NCBI GenBank assembly: GCA_947086925.1
Contig: CAMUAL010000004.1
Span: 4,157 to 68,156 of the forward strand
Reading direction: 5' to 3'
From: an uncultured Clostridia bacterium
GTDB taxonomy: Bacteria > Bacillota > Clostridia > Christensenellales > Pumilibacteraceae
DNA length: 64,000 bases
In this document: positions 41,592-51,392 of the stretch, piece by piece
How positions within the stretch are numbered: the first letter of the stretch is position 1
How the letters are laid out: each line of letters starts with the position of its first letter
Position numbers and translations under genes: made by a program
Notes under the pieces: generated by a model
What the model was told of the DNA's origin: nothing
Databases searched by the model: none
What the model saw: the letters and a program-made list of their open reading frames with translations, nothing else

Positions 41592-44500
41592 TTATGCCGC
41601 CTTCGGCGTAAACGTAATCTTGCCGAATACCGTACCCGAACCCGTTACGTCGGTAAACGTAGCCGTTCCGTATCCGTCGGTAAGCGCGTCGGTACATTCT
41701 TTTATCTGTTTGGTCATATCGTCGTCCGATATTCCCGCAAGCGTAAGCAATACGTTCTGCGCGTCTTGCGTCATGTTGTTTATACGGTAATAAACTTCTT
41801 TGTAGCTCACTTTGCCTACCGCATCGGTTACGCATTCGAGTAAAACGGTAACGTAAATATTTGCGGGCAATACCGAATTGAAATCGCCGCCGTCGGCTAT
41901 CAGATTTTTCATATCCGCCTTAAACGTAAACTCTATATATGTTTTGCTTCCGTCCGTAATAACGGGATTCGACGCCCCGTTAAATCCTTGCAGATATTGC
42001 AAGCGCGATACCGTACGCGCATTGTCGCCGCTTAAAATATTAAGTTGCATAAGGTCGAAACCTTCTACACCGCCTATCACAGCAGGAGTAGTAATAACAC
42101 CTACCGTAAATCCGTTCACAAGTCCGTAGCCGAACGCGGAATCTTCCATAGAGGCGGTAAGATGGGTCGTGTCGGTTTCGGCATTGCCCATTTCGATTGT
42201 ATTTACAATCAAATCGCGCACTTCGTAGTTATACCGCGAATTATTCGCACTCTCCGAATCGATTGCCGCCAAACCTTGCAAAGCCGCCCGTATCTGCTCG
42301 GCGGTAGCATTGTAGCCATCGGGCATTACCTTTGCGTTTATAAAGTCGTAAACCGAGCCGAGCACCATGCCATTGCTTGTAAACGCCAAATTGCCGCCCA
42401 TCACGTCTTTAACCGATTTCAAGCTGTCGTATACCGCCGAACCTATGTCGTGCGCTCTGAGTTCCAAATCGAGTGCGTCGGTTGCTCCGTCGTTAAGCAC
42501 GTTTATCATTTGCATGGTTTTATCAAACAGCGCGTTGTCCATGCGGTTAATCATAATTTTGGTGTAGTAATACGGCGTAAAGCCTGCGGGAATATTTGCG
42601 TTGCCTTCTTCGTATACGTCGGGCACGCTTCCCGTTTTGTCGTAATAGAAAATTCTGTTCAAATTCACCGATGCTTTAAGGTATATCACGTCGGCGGGCA
42701 TCAGATTGGAATTTTTATTCGCCTCCGAACCGTTGCCGTCGCCCATAAGCGCGTCGGTTTTGATTTCGATTATTATTATCAGTTTTTCGCCGCTCGCGCT
42801 CTCCTCTATTTTAAGCCCCTTTATGCCCATAAGGTCGGCGTATATCGATTCGTTTCCTTCTTTCCCCATTTCGTCGAGCAAAACTCTGCCGAGCTCGCCG
42901 GTTGTAAACAAAGGCTTTAAATCTTCCGTTTCGGCATTGTCGCGGTAAAGTCTGTCGAAATCGAGCAATGACGCATCGAATGAAGTAAGCATGCCGCCGT
43001 CGCCGAACAGCTCGTCGAAAGTCTTTTCGCTGAGAGCCGCCGCATCTTTAAAATAATAAGCGTCGAGTATGTTGTAAAGCGAGTTTTTGTATCCCTCCTG
43101 CTCGGTGCTTATTTCCGTTCCCGCAAGATAGCTCTCCTCGAATTCCGCATCGTTCACTTCGTCTATCGCGGTGAGTACGTCACGAACGTCGTCGGCGGAA
43201 ATATCTTCCTCGTCTTTAAACAGCATATCTTTTATTGTGTGGAATACGTCCTGTAACAACAATGCAGGCGGAAGATTAGAGTTTGTCGCATCGGAATCTA
43301 TTTTCGACGATTCTATTTTAATCCCCAAAACGTCGTTCATAGAGTTTATTATATCGCGCATGGGTTGTTCGATTTGCTCCAACAAAGTGCCCGCGTCCAA
43401 ACTGTCGGTAAAACTGCCTATGGTGCTCAAAATTATGTCGGTCTTTTCCTTGCTTAAACCGTTGTACATAATTTCGCTGCTTAAATATTCGAACTCCGAA
43501 TCGCCGCCAATCGTTATATCTATTCTGAAAGCTATAACAACCTTTTCGCCCACAAGGTTAGACACGAGCGACCCCACGCCTCCCTCGGGAAGCATAGAAG
43601 TGATTTCAACCCGCAAAGCCGCTTCCATAATGTTGTGCGCCTTGCCGTCGACGGACGAAACTTTTTCGTCGGTAAACACATATAACAGTTCGGGGTGCAT
43701 TTCGCTTAAACTGCCTTCGGTTAAAGATTCGAGTTGCGATGCGAAAATCGCGCCGAGCATGCGGCTGTTCACCCTTACGCGTTGGTCGGATTCCTTTAAA
43801 AGCTCGCTTAAATTGCTCGCATTGAAAATATCCATAAGCTCGTCGCTGTTTCCGCCGCCGTCGCCGCTCATGCCGAATAAATCCATAAGGTACTTAAACG
43901 TCACGTCGTTGGAAGGGTCGCCGTCGTCAAGACGCAAATCGAGCATATACTTACGGGCAAGCTCATTCATAAATTCCTGTTCGTAGTCAACGCGCGTATA
44001 TCCCGTAACGGGTTTTGTCTTAAAGTACACAACCTTGTTAGTCGCGTCCTCCAAGTACTGATTCATAAAATCGTACTCGGGTTTAATCGCGTCGTCCGCC
44101 TCGCTCACCACAATGCCGGCAAGAGTCTGTATTATGTCGGACGAATGAATTTGCTTTTCTTCGGGTTTAAGTTCGCAGTTTTCGTCCTTATTGAGTCCGC
44201 CCAAATCGATAACGGTTTCGAACAAGTCCATCTTAACAACGCCGCCGTTTGCCGAGTCGAGCGGGAATATTCCGTTTACCGTGCCTATAACGCCGCCTAC
44301 CGCGCCCGTTACCGTTTCCGAAATCTTTTCTTTCGCGTTTATCTCGTCGCCCGTAAACGCCGTAATACCGCTTATAAGTTTATATGCGCGGTCCATTTTC
44401 GACGCCGTCATACCGTTAATGTACAGATAATGCTCTATCGACGCGTTTTCCTCTACGGGAATAACGGCGGTTACGTAAAACCGCTTGGGAAGAACCATGT

Positions 44501-45341
44501 TCACGGCAACGCCGAGCGCGCTTGCTCCGAAACTTGTTTTTCCGAACGAATCGTTTATATACGACTTTGCAATCTTGCGCGCGTTTACGGAAACGGTTAC
44601 CGTAACGGTTTTGACTTTCGCCGAAACGTCGTCTTTTACACCCTGCGTTTCGCCGAATATCATCTGCTCGAACTTTGCTATGTCGCTCAGTTTTTCTATT
44701 CCGAACTTGCCGAGCATATCGGAAATCTGCGTAAACGAATCGCCCACGGTGTCGAGTTCTCTGTTAATCGCCGCCGCAAGCATTTTATCGGAAATTTTAA
44801 GAACGTAATCGGAATCGTGCTTGCTTATATCGTAAGCGTTAAGTCTGTTGAGGTCAATGTTTTCTTTTACGTATAATTCGGATATAACGTCTATAAGCGA
44901 ATCTGTGCTAAGCTCCGCGTTAAGCAAGCCTGCGGTGCGATACAAACAGTCGCCGCGCACGCTTAGCGTGTCTCCCTCGCTCTCGCCTCCGTTACCTTCC
45001 AAAAGCGCGGCTATAAGGTCGTCCGCGCCGAAATCGACGTCGCTGTTTAAAAACAGCTGATTTTTAAGCTGAGTGTCGAACGAATTGTAATCGCCTTCGG
45101 AATATCCGTTTGTAACTATTTTTTTGGAATTGGCTGAACGCAAATCGTGCATAACGCCGAACACGTTCCAAAGACTCATGTTAAAAAATTTCTTGCTGAA
45201 ATAATCGCCGGCGATATAAGCTCCCGCACAAATTACCACAACGAATACAAGCAAACTTATTAAGCAGTTTCTGCATCCGTGACGCTTTTTTTTCACGGGT
45301 TTCTTTTTATCCGCCTCGTTTTGCACAACGCGTTTCGCCAT
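41592..45341 (-). CDS. large membrane-anchored repeat protein of unknown function
   Basis: A 1249-residue protein. A Lys/Arg-rich cytoplasmic start and one transmembrane helix (about 27-47, CLISLLVFVVVICAGAYIAG) place the rest outside. At least four blocks share a strand-strand-helix pattern with a Y-x-x-I/M-N-x-M-like core: ASIEHYLYINGMTASKMDRA (~310), EFEYLSSEIMYNGLSKEKTD (~650), PYYYTKIMINRMDNALFDKT (~945), KVSYKEVYYRINNMTQDAQN (~1200). Linkers are acidic. No catalytic motif, LPXTG or wall-binding domain. It may be a cell-surface fibre or envelope scaffold; no known family. Confidence 0.7.
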   Translation of the reverse strand: MAKRVVQNEADKKKPVKKKRHGCRNCLISLLVFVVVICAGAYIAGDYFSKKFFNMSLWNVFGVMHDLRSANSKKIVTNGYSEGDYNSFDTQLKNQLFLNSDVDFGADDLIAALLEGNGGESEGDTLSVRGDCLYRTAGLLNAELSTDSLIDVISELYVKENIDLNRLNAYDISKHDSDYVLKISDKMLAAAINRELDTVGDSFTQISDMLGKFGIEKLSDIAKFEQMIFGETQGVKDDVSAKVKTVTVTVSVNARKIAKSYINDSFGKTSFGASALGVAVNMVLPKRFYVTAVIPVEENASIEHYLYINGMTASKMDRAYKLISGITAFTGDEINAKEKISETVTGAVGGVIGTVNGIFPLDSANGGVVKMDLFETVIDLGGLNKDENCELKPEEKQIHSSDIIQTLAGIVVSEADDAIKPEYDFMNQYLEDATNKVVYFKTKPVTGYTRVDYEQEFMNELARKYMLDLRLDDGDPSNDVTFKYLMDLFGMSGDGGGNSDELMDIFNASNLSELLKESDQRVRVNSRMLGAIFASQLESLTEGSLSEMHPELLYVFTDEKVSSVDGKAHNIMEAALRVEITSMLPEGGVGSLVSNLVGEKVVIAFRIDITIGGDSEFEYLSSEIMYNGLSKEKTDIILSTIGSFTDSLDAGTLLEQIEQPMRDIINSMNDVLGIKIESSKIDSDATNSNLPPALLLQDVFHTIKDMLFKDEEDISADDVRDVLTAIDEVNDAEFEESYLAGTEISTEQEGYKNSLYNILDAYYFKDAAALSEKTFDELFGDGGMLTSFDASLLDFDRLYRDNAETEDLKPLFTTGELGRVLLDEMGKEGNESIYADLMGIKGLKIEESASGEKLIIIIEIKTDALMGDGNGSEANKNSNLMPADVIYLKASVNLNRIFYYDKTGSVPDVYEEGNANIPAGFTPYYYTKIMINRMDNALFDKTMQMINVLNDGATDALDLELRAHDIGSAVYDSLKSVKDVMGGNLAFTSNGMVLGSVYDFINAKVMPDGYNATAEQIRAALQGLAAIDSESANNSRYNYEVRDLIVNTIEMGNAETDTTHLTASMEDSAFGYGLVNGFTVGVITTPAVIGGVEGFDLMQLNILSGDNARTVSRLQYLQGFNGASNPVITDGSKTYIEFTFKADMKNLIADGGDFNSVLPANIYVTVLLECVTDAVGKVSYKEVYYRINNMTQDAQNVLLTLAGISDDDMTKQIKECTDALTDGYGTATFTDVTGSGTVFGKITFTPKAA

Positions 45342-45386
45342 ACGTCAATTCCCTATCCTTTTACTATTTTATGCTTACCGTACTAT

Positions 45387-45416
45387 TTTACTACCTTAAT
45401 TTGCGATGCGTCAATA
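45387..45416 (-). promoter_or_regulatory. promoter of the 1249-residue protein gene
   Basis: Minus-strand TTGACG (45411-45416), 18-bp spacer, TAAAAT (45387-45392), about 46 bp before the ATG; a weak AAAGGAT site lies in the leader. Confidence 0.65.
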
Positions 45417-45436
45417 TATAGGAGATTAAATTTAAA

Positions 45437-48199
45437 TTAAATTACAATCTCGGCGCGCGACCCGCCGCTTTTGTCTTTTATTACGTTTATCTTCTTATCT
45501 ATGCGCTGTTTAAGCTCGGAAACGTGCGAAATTATTCCCACCAACTTGTTGCCGTTACCGAGAGCCGCAAGTGCTTCTATCGCCTTATTCAGCGAATCTT
45601 CGTCGAGCGAGCCGAACCCCTCGTCTACGAACATCGTGTCGGGTTTTATTCCGCCCGCCGCCGACTGAATTTCGTCGCTCAGTCCGAGAGCAAGCGACAG
45701 CGACGCCTTAAACGATTCGCCGCCCGACAGCGACTTGACGTTTCTATACGAACCGTTATAATGGTCTATAACGTCGAGTTCGAGCCCGCTCTTACTTCTG
45801 CCGGAATTTTCCTTGCGCCGAATAAGCTCGTATTGCCCGCCCGACATAATAAGAAATCTGATGTTGGCGCGCGCAATTATTCTGTCGAAATATGTGGTTT
45901 GCACGTACGTTTCGAGCATAACTTTGTCTTTGCCGTTAATGTCGCCGTTGGCGGTGTCGGATAACGATTTTACAGTGTTGTACTTTTCTTCCGCTTTCGC
46001 AAATTCATTCTGCGCGTCCGCTATGTTTTTATATACCGATTCGTTCGCCGTTCTGCGCGAATGTATTTTCTTGATTTCTTCGTTTAGCTCGGCTTTCGCG
46101 CGCGCCATGCTTTCGGCTTTCGCGCCGAGCGCGCTCATATCTATGTTGCCCGCCCCTTTCGCGGTTTTATTCAGCTGTTCGGCTTTCGCGCCGAGCGCGC
46201 TTACCGAATTTACGCAATCGTTATATTCCTTTTCGGCTTTTTCGAGCGAAATTTCAATCGCTTTGCTCGAATTTTTCAGTTCGGCGAGTTTTGCGGCGGC
46301 GGCGGCTTTGTCTTGAAATTTCAGCTTTTCTCCAAGCTCTCGCCCACGCAACATAAGTTCATGAATTTCCGCTTTAAGCGACGCTATTTCTTTATCGACG
46401 GCCGCCGCGCACTCTCGGTTTTCGGATTCGCTTTTTTCATATTCGGGAATAAGCCCGTCAAGTTCCTCTTTGCGCGCTTGCCGTTTATTTTGAACGTCTA
46501 TCGAATCCGAAAACTTTTTAACTTCGGCAACGGCTTTTGCGGCGCACTCGTCAAGCTTTGCCGCCGCTTGCGACAATTCGTTTTTGCCGGTGATTTTGCA
46601 AAGCTTGTCCGTCACCGATTTCAGCTTTACTCCGTATTCGCCGTCCGCTTTTTGAGCCGCCGCACTGCAATCTTGCGCAAATTTTCTCGCTTTTTCAACG
46701 CTCTCTTTTGCCGCGTCGAGCACCTCTTTCGTGGGAGCTCCGTCGCACAGAGTCGCAAGTCTCGGGTGCTCGCGTGAGCCGCAAACGGGGCAAGGCTCGC
46801 CCTCTTTCAGCGACTCGGCAAGTACTCCCGCCTGCGCGTCGAAATACGCCCTGTGCAGAATATCATAGCCGCGGTTCTTGTTTTCGAACTCGTTCCGCGC
46901 TTTCAAATAAACCTCTTTGGTATCTTTGCACCTATGTTCAAGCGCGCATAATTCGGAATATTCCTCTTTTGCCTCGTCGACTGCGCGCGCTTCCTGCTCC
47001 GCTTTATCCCGTCCGCTTCGGTACTCCGCAATAAGTTTTCCGCAGTCGTCAAGGGCGGTGCGTTCCCGTTTAAGTTCTGCCGTATGCTCGGACAACAGCT
47101 TTTCCTTTTTTTTGCACTCGTCGAGCAAAACATTTTTCTCTTTCAGCGATTTTTCGCATTCCTTGTAACGAACGCGCTTGTTGTCCCGCTCGTCGTACTC
47201 GGGTAGCGCGCTTTCTATAACCGCCGCCTCTTTATCCGCCTGTTCGCGCTCGCCCTTTCTGTTTCTTTCGGTTTCGAGTTTTTCTTTAAGCGCACCGAGC
47301 CGAGCGTTTTCCTCTTGTAACTTTCGTCGCGTGTCTTTCAGTTCTTCCGCGGCTTTAATCGCGCCCTTGGCACTCTCGGTTGCGGCGGCGTTTTCCCGCA
47401 ACGCTTTATCGAGCGCAAGCATATCCTTATCCGCTTTTGCCTCTGCGGCAAGGTCGTTTTTTATGAGTATTTTCAGAATTTCCGCAAGCTCCGCCACGGG
47501 AAGATTTCCTTCCTTCGCGCTTGCAACGGCATAATAATATTCGCTGTTTTCGTCACACGCAATTCCGTTTATATACTGATTTACGGATAACCGCAAATCG
47601 TTAAGCTTTCGCTTGACTGCGTTTGATTCCTCTTTGAGATTGTCTTGCAATTTGCGATAATTTTCCGTATCGAACAGCTTGCGGAATATCTTCTGCCGCT
47701 CCTCGGTGGGAGAATAAAGCAGGTTTAAAAAGTCGCCCTGCGCAATCATGACTATCTGCTTGAACTGATTGTAATCGAGTCCCACGATTTCGCGCACGGC
47801 ATCGTTTACTTCCTTATACTTATTCACAACTCTGCCGTCGGGATAAGTAAGTACCGCGTCGGCTTTTTCGGTGGTTGTGCCGCCTCCGCGCATACTCGGG
47901 CGTTCGTAATCGGGATTGCGTCGCACGGTGTATATTTTATCGTCGTATGAAAACGTGAGTTCCACAAACGTGGGAGTATCCGCCTTTGCATACTTCGAGC
48001 GCAACATATCTTTATCGCGTCCCGAGCCGCTCGCGCTTCCGTAAAGAGCGTAGGCAATAGCGTCGAATATCGTGGTTTTGCCCGCACCCGTATCGCCCGT
48101 TATAAGGTAAATGCCCGAGCTTCCGAGCTTACTCAAATCGAGCTCCGTTTTTGCGGCGTAAGGTCCGAACGCCGACATGGTGAGTTTAAGCGGTCTCAT
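45437..48199 (-). CDS. sbcC: nuclease SbcCD subunit C
   Basis: A 920-residue SMC-type ATPase. Walker A LITGDTGAGKTTIFDAIAYA near residue 35; Q-loop IVMIAQGDFLNLLYSP; a long coiled coil interrupted at about 455 by the zinc hook CPVCGSREHP; then a second coil. The C-terminal ATPase half has KSLSGGESFKASLSLALGLS and DTMFVDEGFGSLDEDSL. With SbcD it opens hairpins and trims blocked DNA ends. It overlaps sbcD by 4 bp (ATGA). Confidence 0.95.
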   Translation of the reverse strand: MRPLKLTMSAFGPYAAKTELDLSKLGSSGIYLITGDTGAGKTTIFDAIAYALYGSASGSGRDKDMLRSKYAKADTPTFVELTFSYDDKIYTVRRNPDYERPSMRGGGTTTEKADAVLTYPDGRVVNKYKEVNDAVREIVGLDYNQFKQIVMIAQGDFLNLLYSPTEERQKIFRKLFDTENYRKLQDNLKEESNAVKRKLNDLRLSVNQYINGIACDENSEYYYAVASAKEGNLPVAELAEILKILIKNDLAAEAKADKDMLALDKALRENAAATESAKGAIKAAEELKDTRRKLQEENARLGALKEKLETERNRKGEREQADKEAAVIESALPEYDERDNKRVRYKECEKSLKEKNVLLDECKKKEKLLSEHTAELKRERTALDDCGKLIAEYRSGRDKAEQEARAVDEAKEEYSELCALEHRCKDTKEVYLKARNEFENKNRGYDILHRAYFDAQAGVLAESLKEGEPCPVCGSREHPRLATLCDGAPTKEVLDAAKESVEKARKFAQDCSAAAQKADGEYGVKLKSVTDKLCKITGKNELSQAAAKLDECAAKAVAEVKKFSDSIDVQNKRQARKEELDGLIPEYEKSESENRECAAAVDKEIASLKAEIHELMLRGRELGEKLKFQDKAAAAAKLAELKNSSKAIEISLEKAEKEYNDCVNSVSALGAKAEQLNKTAKGAGNIDMSALGAKAESMARAKAELNEEIKKIHSRRTANESVYKNIADAQNEFAKAEEKYNTVKSLSDTANGDINGKDKVMLETYVQTTYFDRIIARANIRFLIMSGGQYELIRRKENSGRSKSGLELDVIDHYNGSYRNVKSLSGGESFKASLSLALGLSDEIQSAAGGIKPDTMFVDEGFGSLDEDSLNKAIEALAALGNGNKLVGIISHVSELKQRIDKKINVIKDKSGGSRAEIVI

Positions 48200-49329
48200 T
48201 GATTTTCACCCCATATTTTCTCGATTAGTTTTTCGCACAGTTTACTCTGTTCGTCCGACATGGGCGCATTGTTTTGAAGCTCGTAAAAATCGCCCATAAG
48301 CTCGAGCGGAGATTTTTCCACATCCGCCGCGCCTATATCCCCCGAAAATCTCGTGCGCGCGTTGTCGTAATCGAGCCGCATGAGTTTACCGTAAACGGTG
48401 CGCAAACGGTTTACCGCGTCGGGAATATCCTGCTCGTCGGTAAGAGTGATATGTACGTAATCGGTGTCGTAATTAAGCCCTTCGTAAAAGCTTTTGCTCA
48501 TAAGCTCGTTGTACGTTCCGCGAATTTCAATCATATCCCTAAGCGGCGTAAGCGGAATCGTTTTTACGGTAAGTTCGCCCCTGTTTTTAAGCTCGGCAAC
48601 CGTAATCGACTTAACGTGACTCGCTTCCGAAAACGAGTATTTAATGGGCGAACCGCAGTAGCGCACACGCTCGCCGCATGCGTTCTGAGGTCCGTGGATA
48701 TGCCCCAACGCCACGTAATCGAACCCAACGAACACACTTGCGTCTACGTTGTCCGCGCCGCCCACGTTTAGTTCTTCCGACTCGCAACGCGTTGCTCCCG
48801 TCACGAATTGATGCGTTATAAGCACGTTACGCGCGCTTGCGTTTATGTTCATATGTTCAACCGCAACGCGCACGGCATCGGTGTACGAGTTTATTTCCGA
48901 ATCGCCGAAAAACTTGCGCACATGCGCAGGTTTGATAAACGGAAGCATGTATATGTTCACTTCTCCGTATTCGTCGTTAAGAGTAACGGGCGCAACGCTT
49001 CCGTCGTAAACGGGCGAAAGATAAACGCCCGCGCCTTTTATAATGCGCCCGCCGAAGGCAATGCGCTCGGGCGAATCGTGATTGCCGCTTATAACAAACG
49101 TCTTTGTTTTAAGCATACACAACTCATACAAAAAGTCGTCGAACATTTCAACCGCCTCGGTCGACGGTACGGATTTGTCGTACACGTCGCCGGCAATCAA
49201 AACGGCGTCGGGCTTTTCGCATTCGACTGCCTTTATAATCTTTTTAAGTATATACTTTTGGTCGTCCGCCATGGAGAATTCATTGACGCGTTTCCCCAAA
49301 TGCAAATCGGATAAATGTAAGAATTTCAT
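48196..49329 (-). CDS. sbcD: nuclease SbcCD subunit D
   Basis: A 377-residue Mre11-type metallophosphoesterase. Motifs LHLSDLHLGKRVNEFS, LIAGDVYDKSVPS, VISGNHDSPERIAFG, LITHQFVTGA and ALGHIHGPQ hold the metal ligands. A C-terminal capping domain follows (from about 270). It begins the sbcD-sbcC operon and is predicted to be translated from a leaderless mRNA. Confidence 0.95.
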   Translation of the reverse strand: MKFLHLSDLHLGKRVNEFSMADDQKYILKKIIKAVECEKPDAVLIAGDVYDKSVPSTEAVEMFDDFLYELCMLKTKTFVISGNHDSPERIAFGGRIIKGAGVYLSPVYDGSVAPVTLNDEYGEVNIYMLPFIKPAHVRKFFGDSEINSYTDAVRVAVEHMNINASARNVLITHQFVTGATRCESEELNVGGADNVDASVFVGFDYVALGHIHGPQNACGERVRYCGSPIKYSFSEASHVKSITVAELKNRGELTVKTIPLTPLRDMIEIRGTYNELMSKSFYEGLNYDTDYVHITLTDEQDIPDAVNRLRTVYGKLMRLDYDNARTRFSGDIGAADVEKSPLELMGDFYELQNNAPMSDEQSKLCEKLIEKIWGENQ

Positions 49330-49336
49330 ACTTAAA

Positions 49337-49366
49337 AGTATAACCCGAATCCGCTTGTAATGTCAA
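49337..49366 (-). promoter_or_regulatory. promoter of sbcDC (leaderless)
   Basis: Minus-strand TTGACA (49361-49366), 18-bp spacer, TATACT (49337-49342), then 7 nt before ATG 49329. Confidence 0.85.
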
Positions 49367-49427
49367 GCCGCCGCGCCCACAACCCTTCTTCGTTGCGCTT
49401 AATACGGCGCTTGCCTTTAACGGACGG

Positions 49428-50366
49428 CTAAACCCAAAGCCGCCTGCCGCTCGGCAGGTATTCGCCGTTTTCGCACTTGTTTGCGGTAACGCGGTAACTT
49501 GCCAAAAATCTTGTAAGTGCGTACAAATCCACCCAGATTTCCTTTGCGCCCGATTCCTGTTCGGGTGAAAAAATCAACTGTAAACCCAAATGAAGGTGCG
49601 GACTGCACGACTTCAAGTTTACGTTTTCTTTGTCGGAATACCCCGTAACGCCCAAGTAGCCTATAATATCGCCCGCCTTTACAACCTTGCCCACTTCCAT
49701 GCCCTCGGCAAACGGACGGTCTTTGCGCAGGTGCGCGTAATAATAATACCGTAACGTGTCGGCAGTGCGAATCCCTATACGCCAACCGCCGTATCTGTTC
49801 CAACCGCACTCGGTAACCGTGCCGCCTTCGATAGCCGCAATGGGAGTTCCCACACTGCCCATTATATCGTGTCCGAGGTGCTTGCGCTTGTATCCGAAGC
49901 TACGCGAATTTCCGAAGTCGTCGTAATGATTGTACCAATGCCCCGCGCACAGCGGAAAACAACAACGAAGCCCGTGCTTACTCTCGCCCGTTTCTTCGCA
50001 AACGTAGTCGCCCACCGTGTTTTTAAGCACCGCACCGTACGACCTACTCAAATACTCGGCATATTCGGTTTTGGGAAATATGTCGTAAAACTTTTCGCCG
50101 TCTTTAAGTCTTTTTACAAGAGACTCCATATTCTTTTTGTCCGTCTTAACGGAAAAGCGATTGCCGTTTTTAAAAGCAAGATACGCCACCGCGTCGGAAA
50201 AATTATATCCGCTGTCACCGCCGTAAAACTCGTTTTCGTATTTAAGACACGTGCGCAACGCCCACTCGCTTGCGTTAAAGTCTACCCACTTTATCTGCGG
50301 AGCGGAAGTAAACCCGAAGCACGCAATAAGCAACAACGATAACGCAAAAACAATACACTTTTTCAT
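49428..50366 (-). CDS. exported M23-family metallopeptidase
   Basis: About 312 residues from MKKCIVFALSLLLIACFGFT, a signal peptide (the upstream in-frame ATG at 50384 adds 6 residues). The M23 (LytM) domain spans about 160-290: KHLGHDIMGSVGTPIAAIEG holds the first metal ligands (H-x3-D), VVKAGDIIGYLGVTG is the family strand, and SPHLHLGLQLIF holds H-x-H. These enzymes cut peptidoglycan cross-bridges. The N-terminal ~130 residues are a unique domain. Likely works in wall remodelling. Confidence 0.85.
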   Translation of the reverse strand: MKKCIVFALSLLLIACFGFTSAPQIKWVDFNASEWALRTCLKYENEFYGGDSGYNFSDAVAYLAFKNGNRFSVKTDKKNMESLVKRLKDGEKFYDIFPKTEYAEYLSRSYGAVLKNTVGDYVCEETGESKHGLRCCFPLCAGHWYNHYDDFGNSRSFGYKRKHLGHDIMGSVGTPIAAIEGGTVTECGWNRYGGWRIGIRTADTLRYYYYAHLRKDRPFAEGMEVGKVVKAGDIIGYLGVTGYSDKENVNLKSCSPHLHLGLQLIFSPEQESGAKEIWVDLYALTRFLASYRVTANKCENGEYLPSGRRLWV

Positions 50367-50483
50367 AATAAAAATAGTGTGCACATATGCGCACTCTTTT
50401 TATTCGACTGCCGCCGCTGTGATTTTTTACGACTTTTTCGCACGCATCGCATATAACGACCGCATTATACCGACCGCTATTTT

Positions 50484-50512
50484 TTGACTTTTCCGTACGC
50501 CCGTGTTATACT
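50484..50512 (+). promoter_or_regulatory. promoter of the histidinol-phosphatase gene
   Basis: TTGACT (50484-50489), 17-bp spacer, TATACT (50507-50512). AAAAAAGGAG lies before ATG 50544, so this gene has a normal leader. Confidence 0.75.
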
Positions 50513-50543
50513 ATCCTCATAAACAGAAAAAAGGAGTTGCCGC

Positions 50544-51332
50544 ATGACCGCCGATAATCACCTGCACACGCGCTTTTCGCCCGACGCCTCGGGAGATGCG
50601 GAAGAATATATACTTGCGGCGATTGCGGCAAACGCAAAGCACCTTGCGTTCACCGAGCACGTCGATTTGCTGTATTTTGACCCGTCGTTTAAAATGTGCG
50701 ACTTAAACGAGTATTTTGCGCATATGAACATGCTTAAAAATAAATATGCAGACAGAATTTCGCTGTCGGCGGGCTTAGAGATAGGCTACACCGCCGAAAA
50801 CAAACTGCTCAATAAAGAGCTCGTTTCGAAATTCGCGCCCGATTACGTAATAAATTCGGTGCATGAAGTGAACGGAATCGACTGCTACTTTAAAAAATTC
50901 TTCGTAAATACAACGCCGCTCGCGGCGGCGGAAGAATATCTTAACGCCGTGCTCGAATCGCTCGACGCTCCTTACCCTTACCACGCGGTGGGACACCTCG
51001 GATACGTCACCCGAAACGCCCCTTACGAAATGAATTTATCGGAGCTCTGCCCCGAAATTATCAAAAAGATTCTAACGAAAATAATAAACGGCGGAAAAAT
51101 TTTGGAGCTTAATACAAGCTGTATCAAGCCCCTCGATAAATCGATTCCGAGTCGGGATGTTTTAAAGCTTTATGTTTCGCTCGGCGGCAAAAAAATCTGT
51201 TTTTCTTCCGACGCCCACAAACCTTCCGACTTATTCCGCAACTACGAATATTTTCGGCAATTATGCCGCGAATCGAACATAACCTCCCAAACCGTGATTA
51301 TAAACGGCAACGAAACCGCTTTGCCGCTTTAA
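50544..51332 (+). CDS. histidinol-phosphatase, PHP family (HisJ/HisK type)
   Basis: A 262-residue PHP enzyme. It starts NHLHTRFSPDASGDAEEYIL, then LAFTEHVDLLYFD, SAGLEIGYTAEN, VINSVHEVNG, HAVGHLGYVTRNAP, ELNTSCIK and CFSSDAHKPSDL, the usual metal-ligand order. The D-Y-V-I-N-S-V-H segment and length fit the histidinol-phosphate phosphatase branch, which would complement hisHF at 25-27 kb. A generic PHP phosphoesterase is the alternative. Confidence 0.78.
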   Translation: MTADNHLHTRFSPDASGDAEEYILAAIAANAKHLAFTEHVDLLYFDPSFKMCDLNEYFAHMNMLKNKYADRISLSAGLEIGYTAENKLLNKELVSKFAPDYVINSVHEVNGIDCYFKKFFVNTTPLAAAEEYLNAVLESLDAPYPYHAVGHLGYVTRNAPYEMNLSELCPEIIKKILTKIINGGKILELNTSCIKPLDKSIPSRDVLKLYVSLGGKKICFSSDAHKPSDLFRNYEYFRQLCRESNITSQTVIINGNETALPL

Positions 51333-51356
51333 AAACAACCTATACGAAAGTAACAG

Positions 51357-51392
51357 CCGTTACGGAACACGCCGTGCCCGTAACGGATTTTT
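51357..51392 (+). terminator. terminator after the histidinol-phosphatase gene
   Basis: CCGTTACGG / CCGTAACGG 9-bp stem with a 12-nt loop, followed by ATTTTTTA. Confidence 0.85.
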
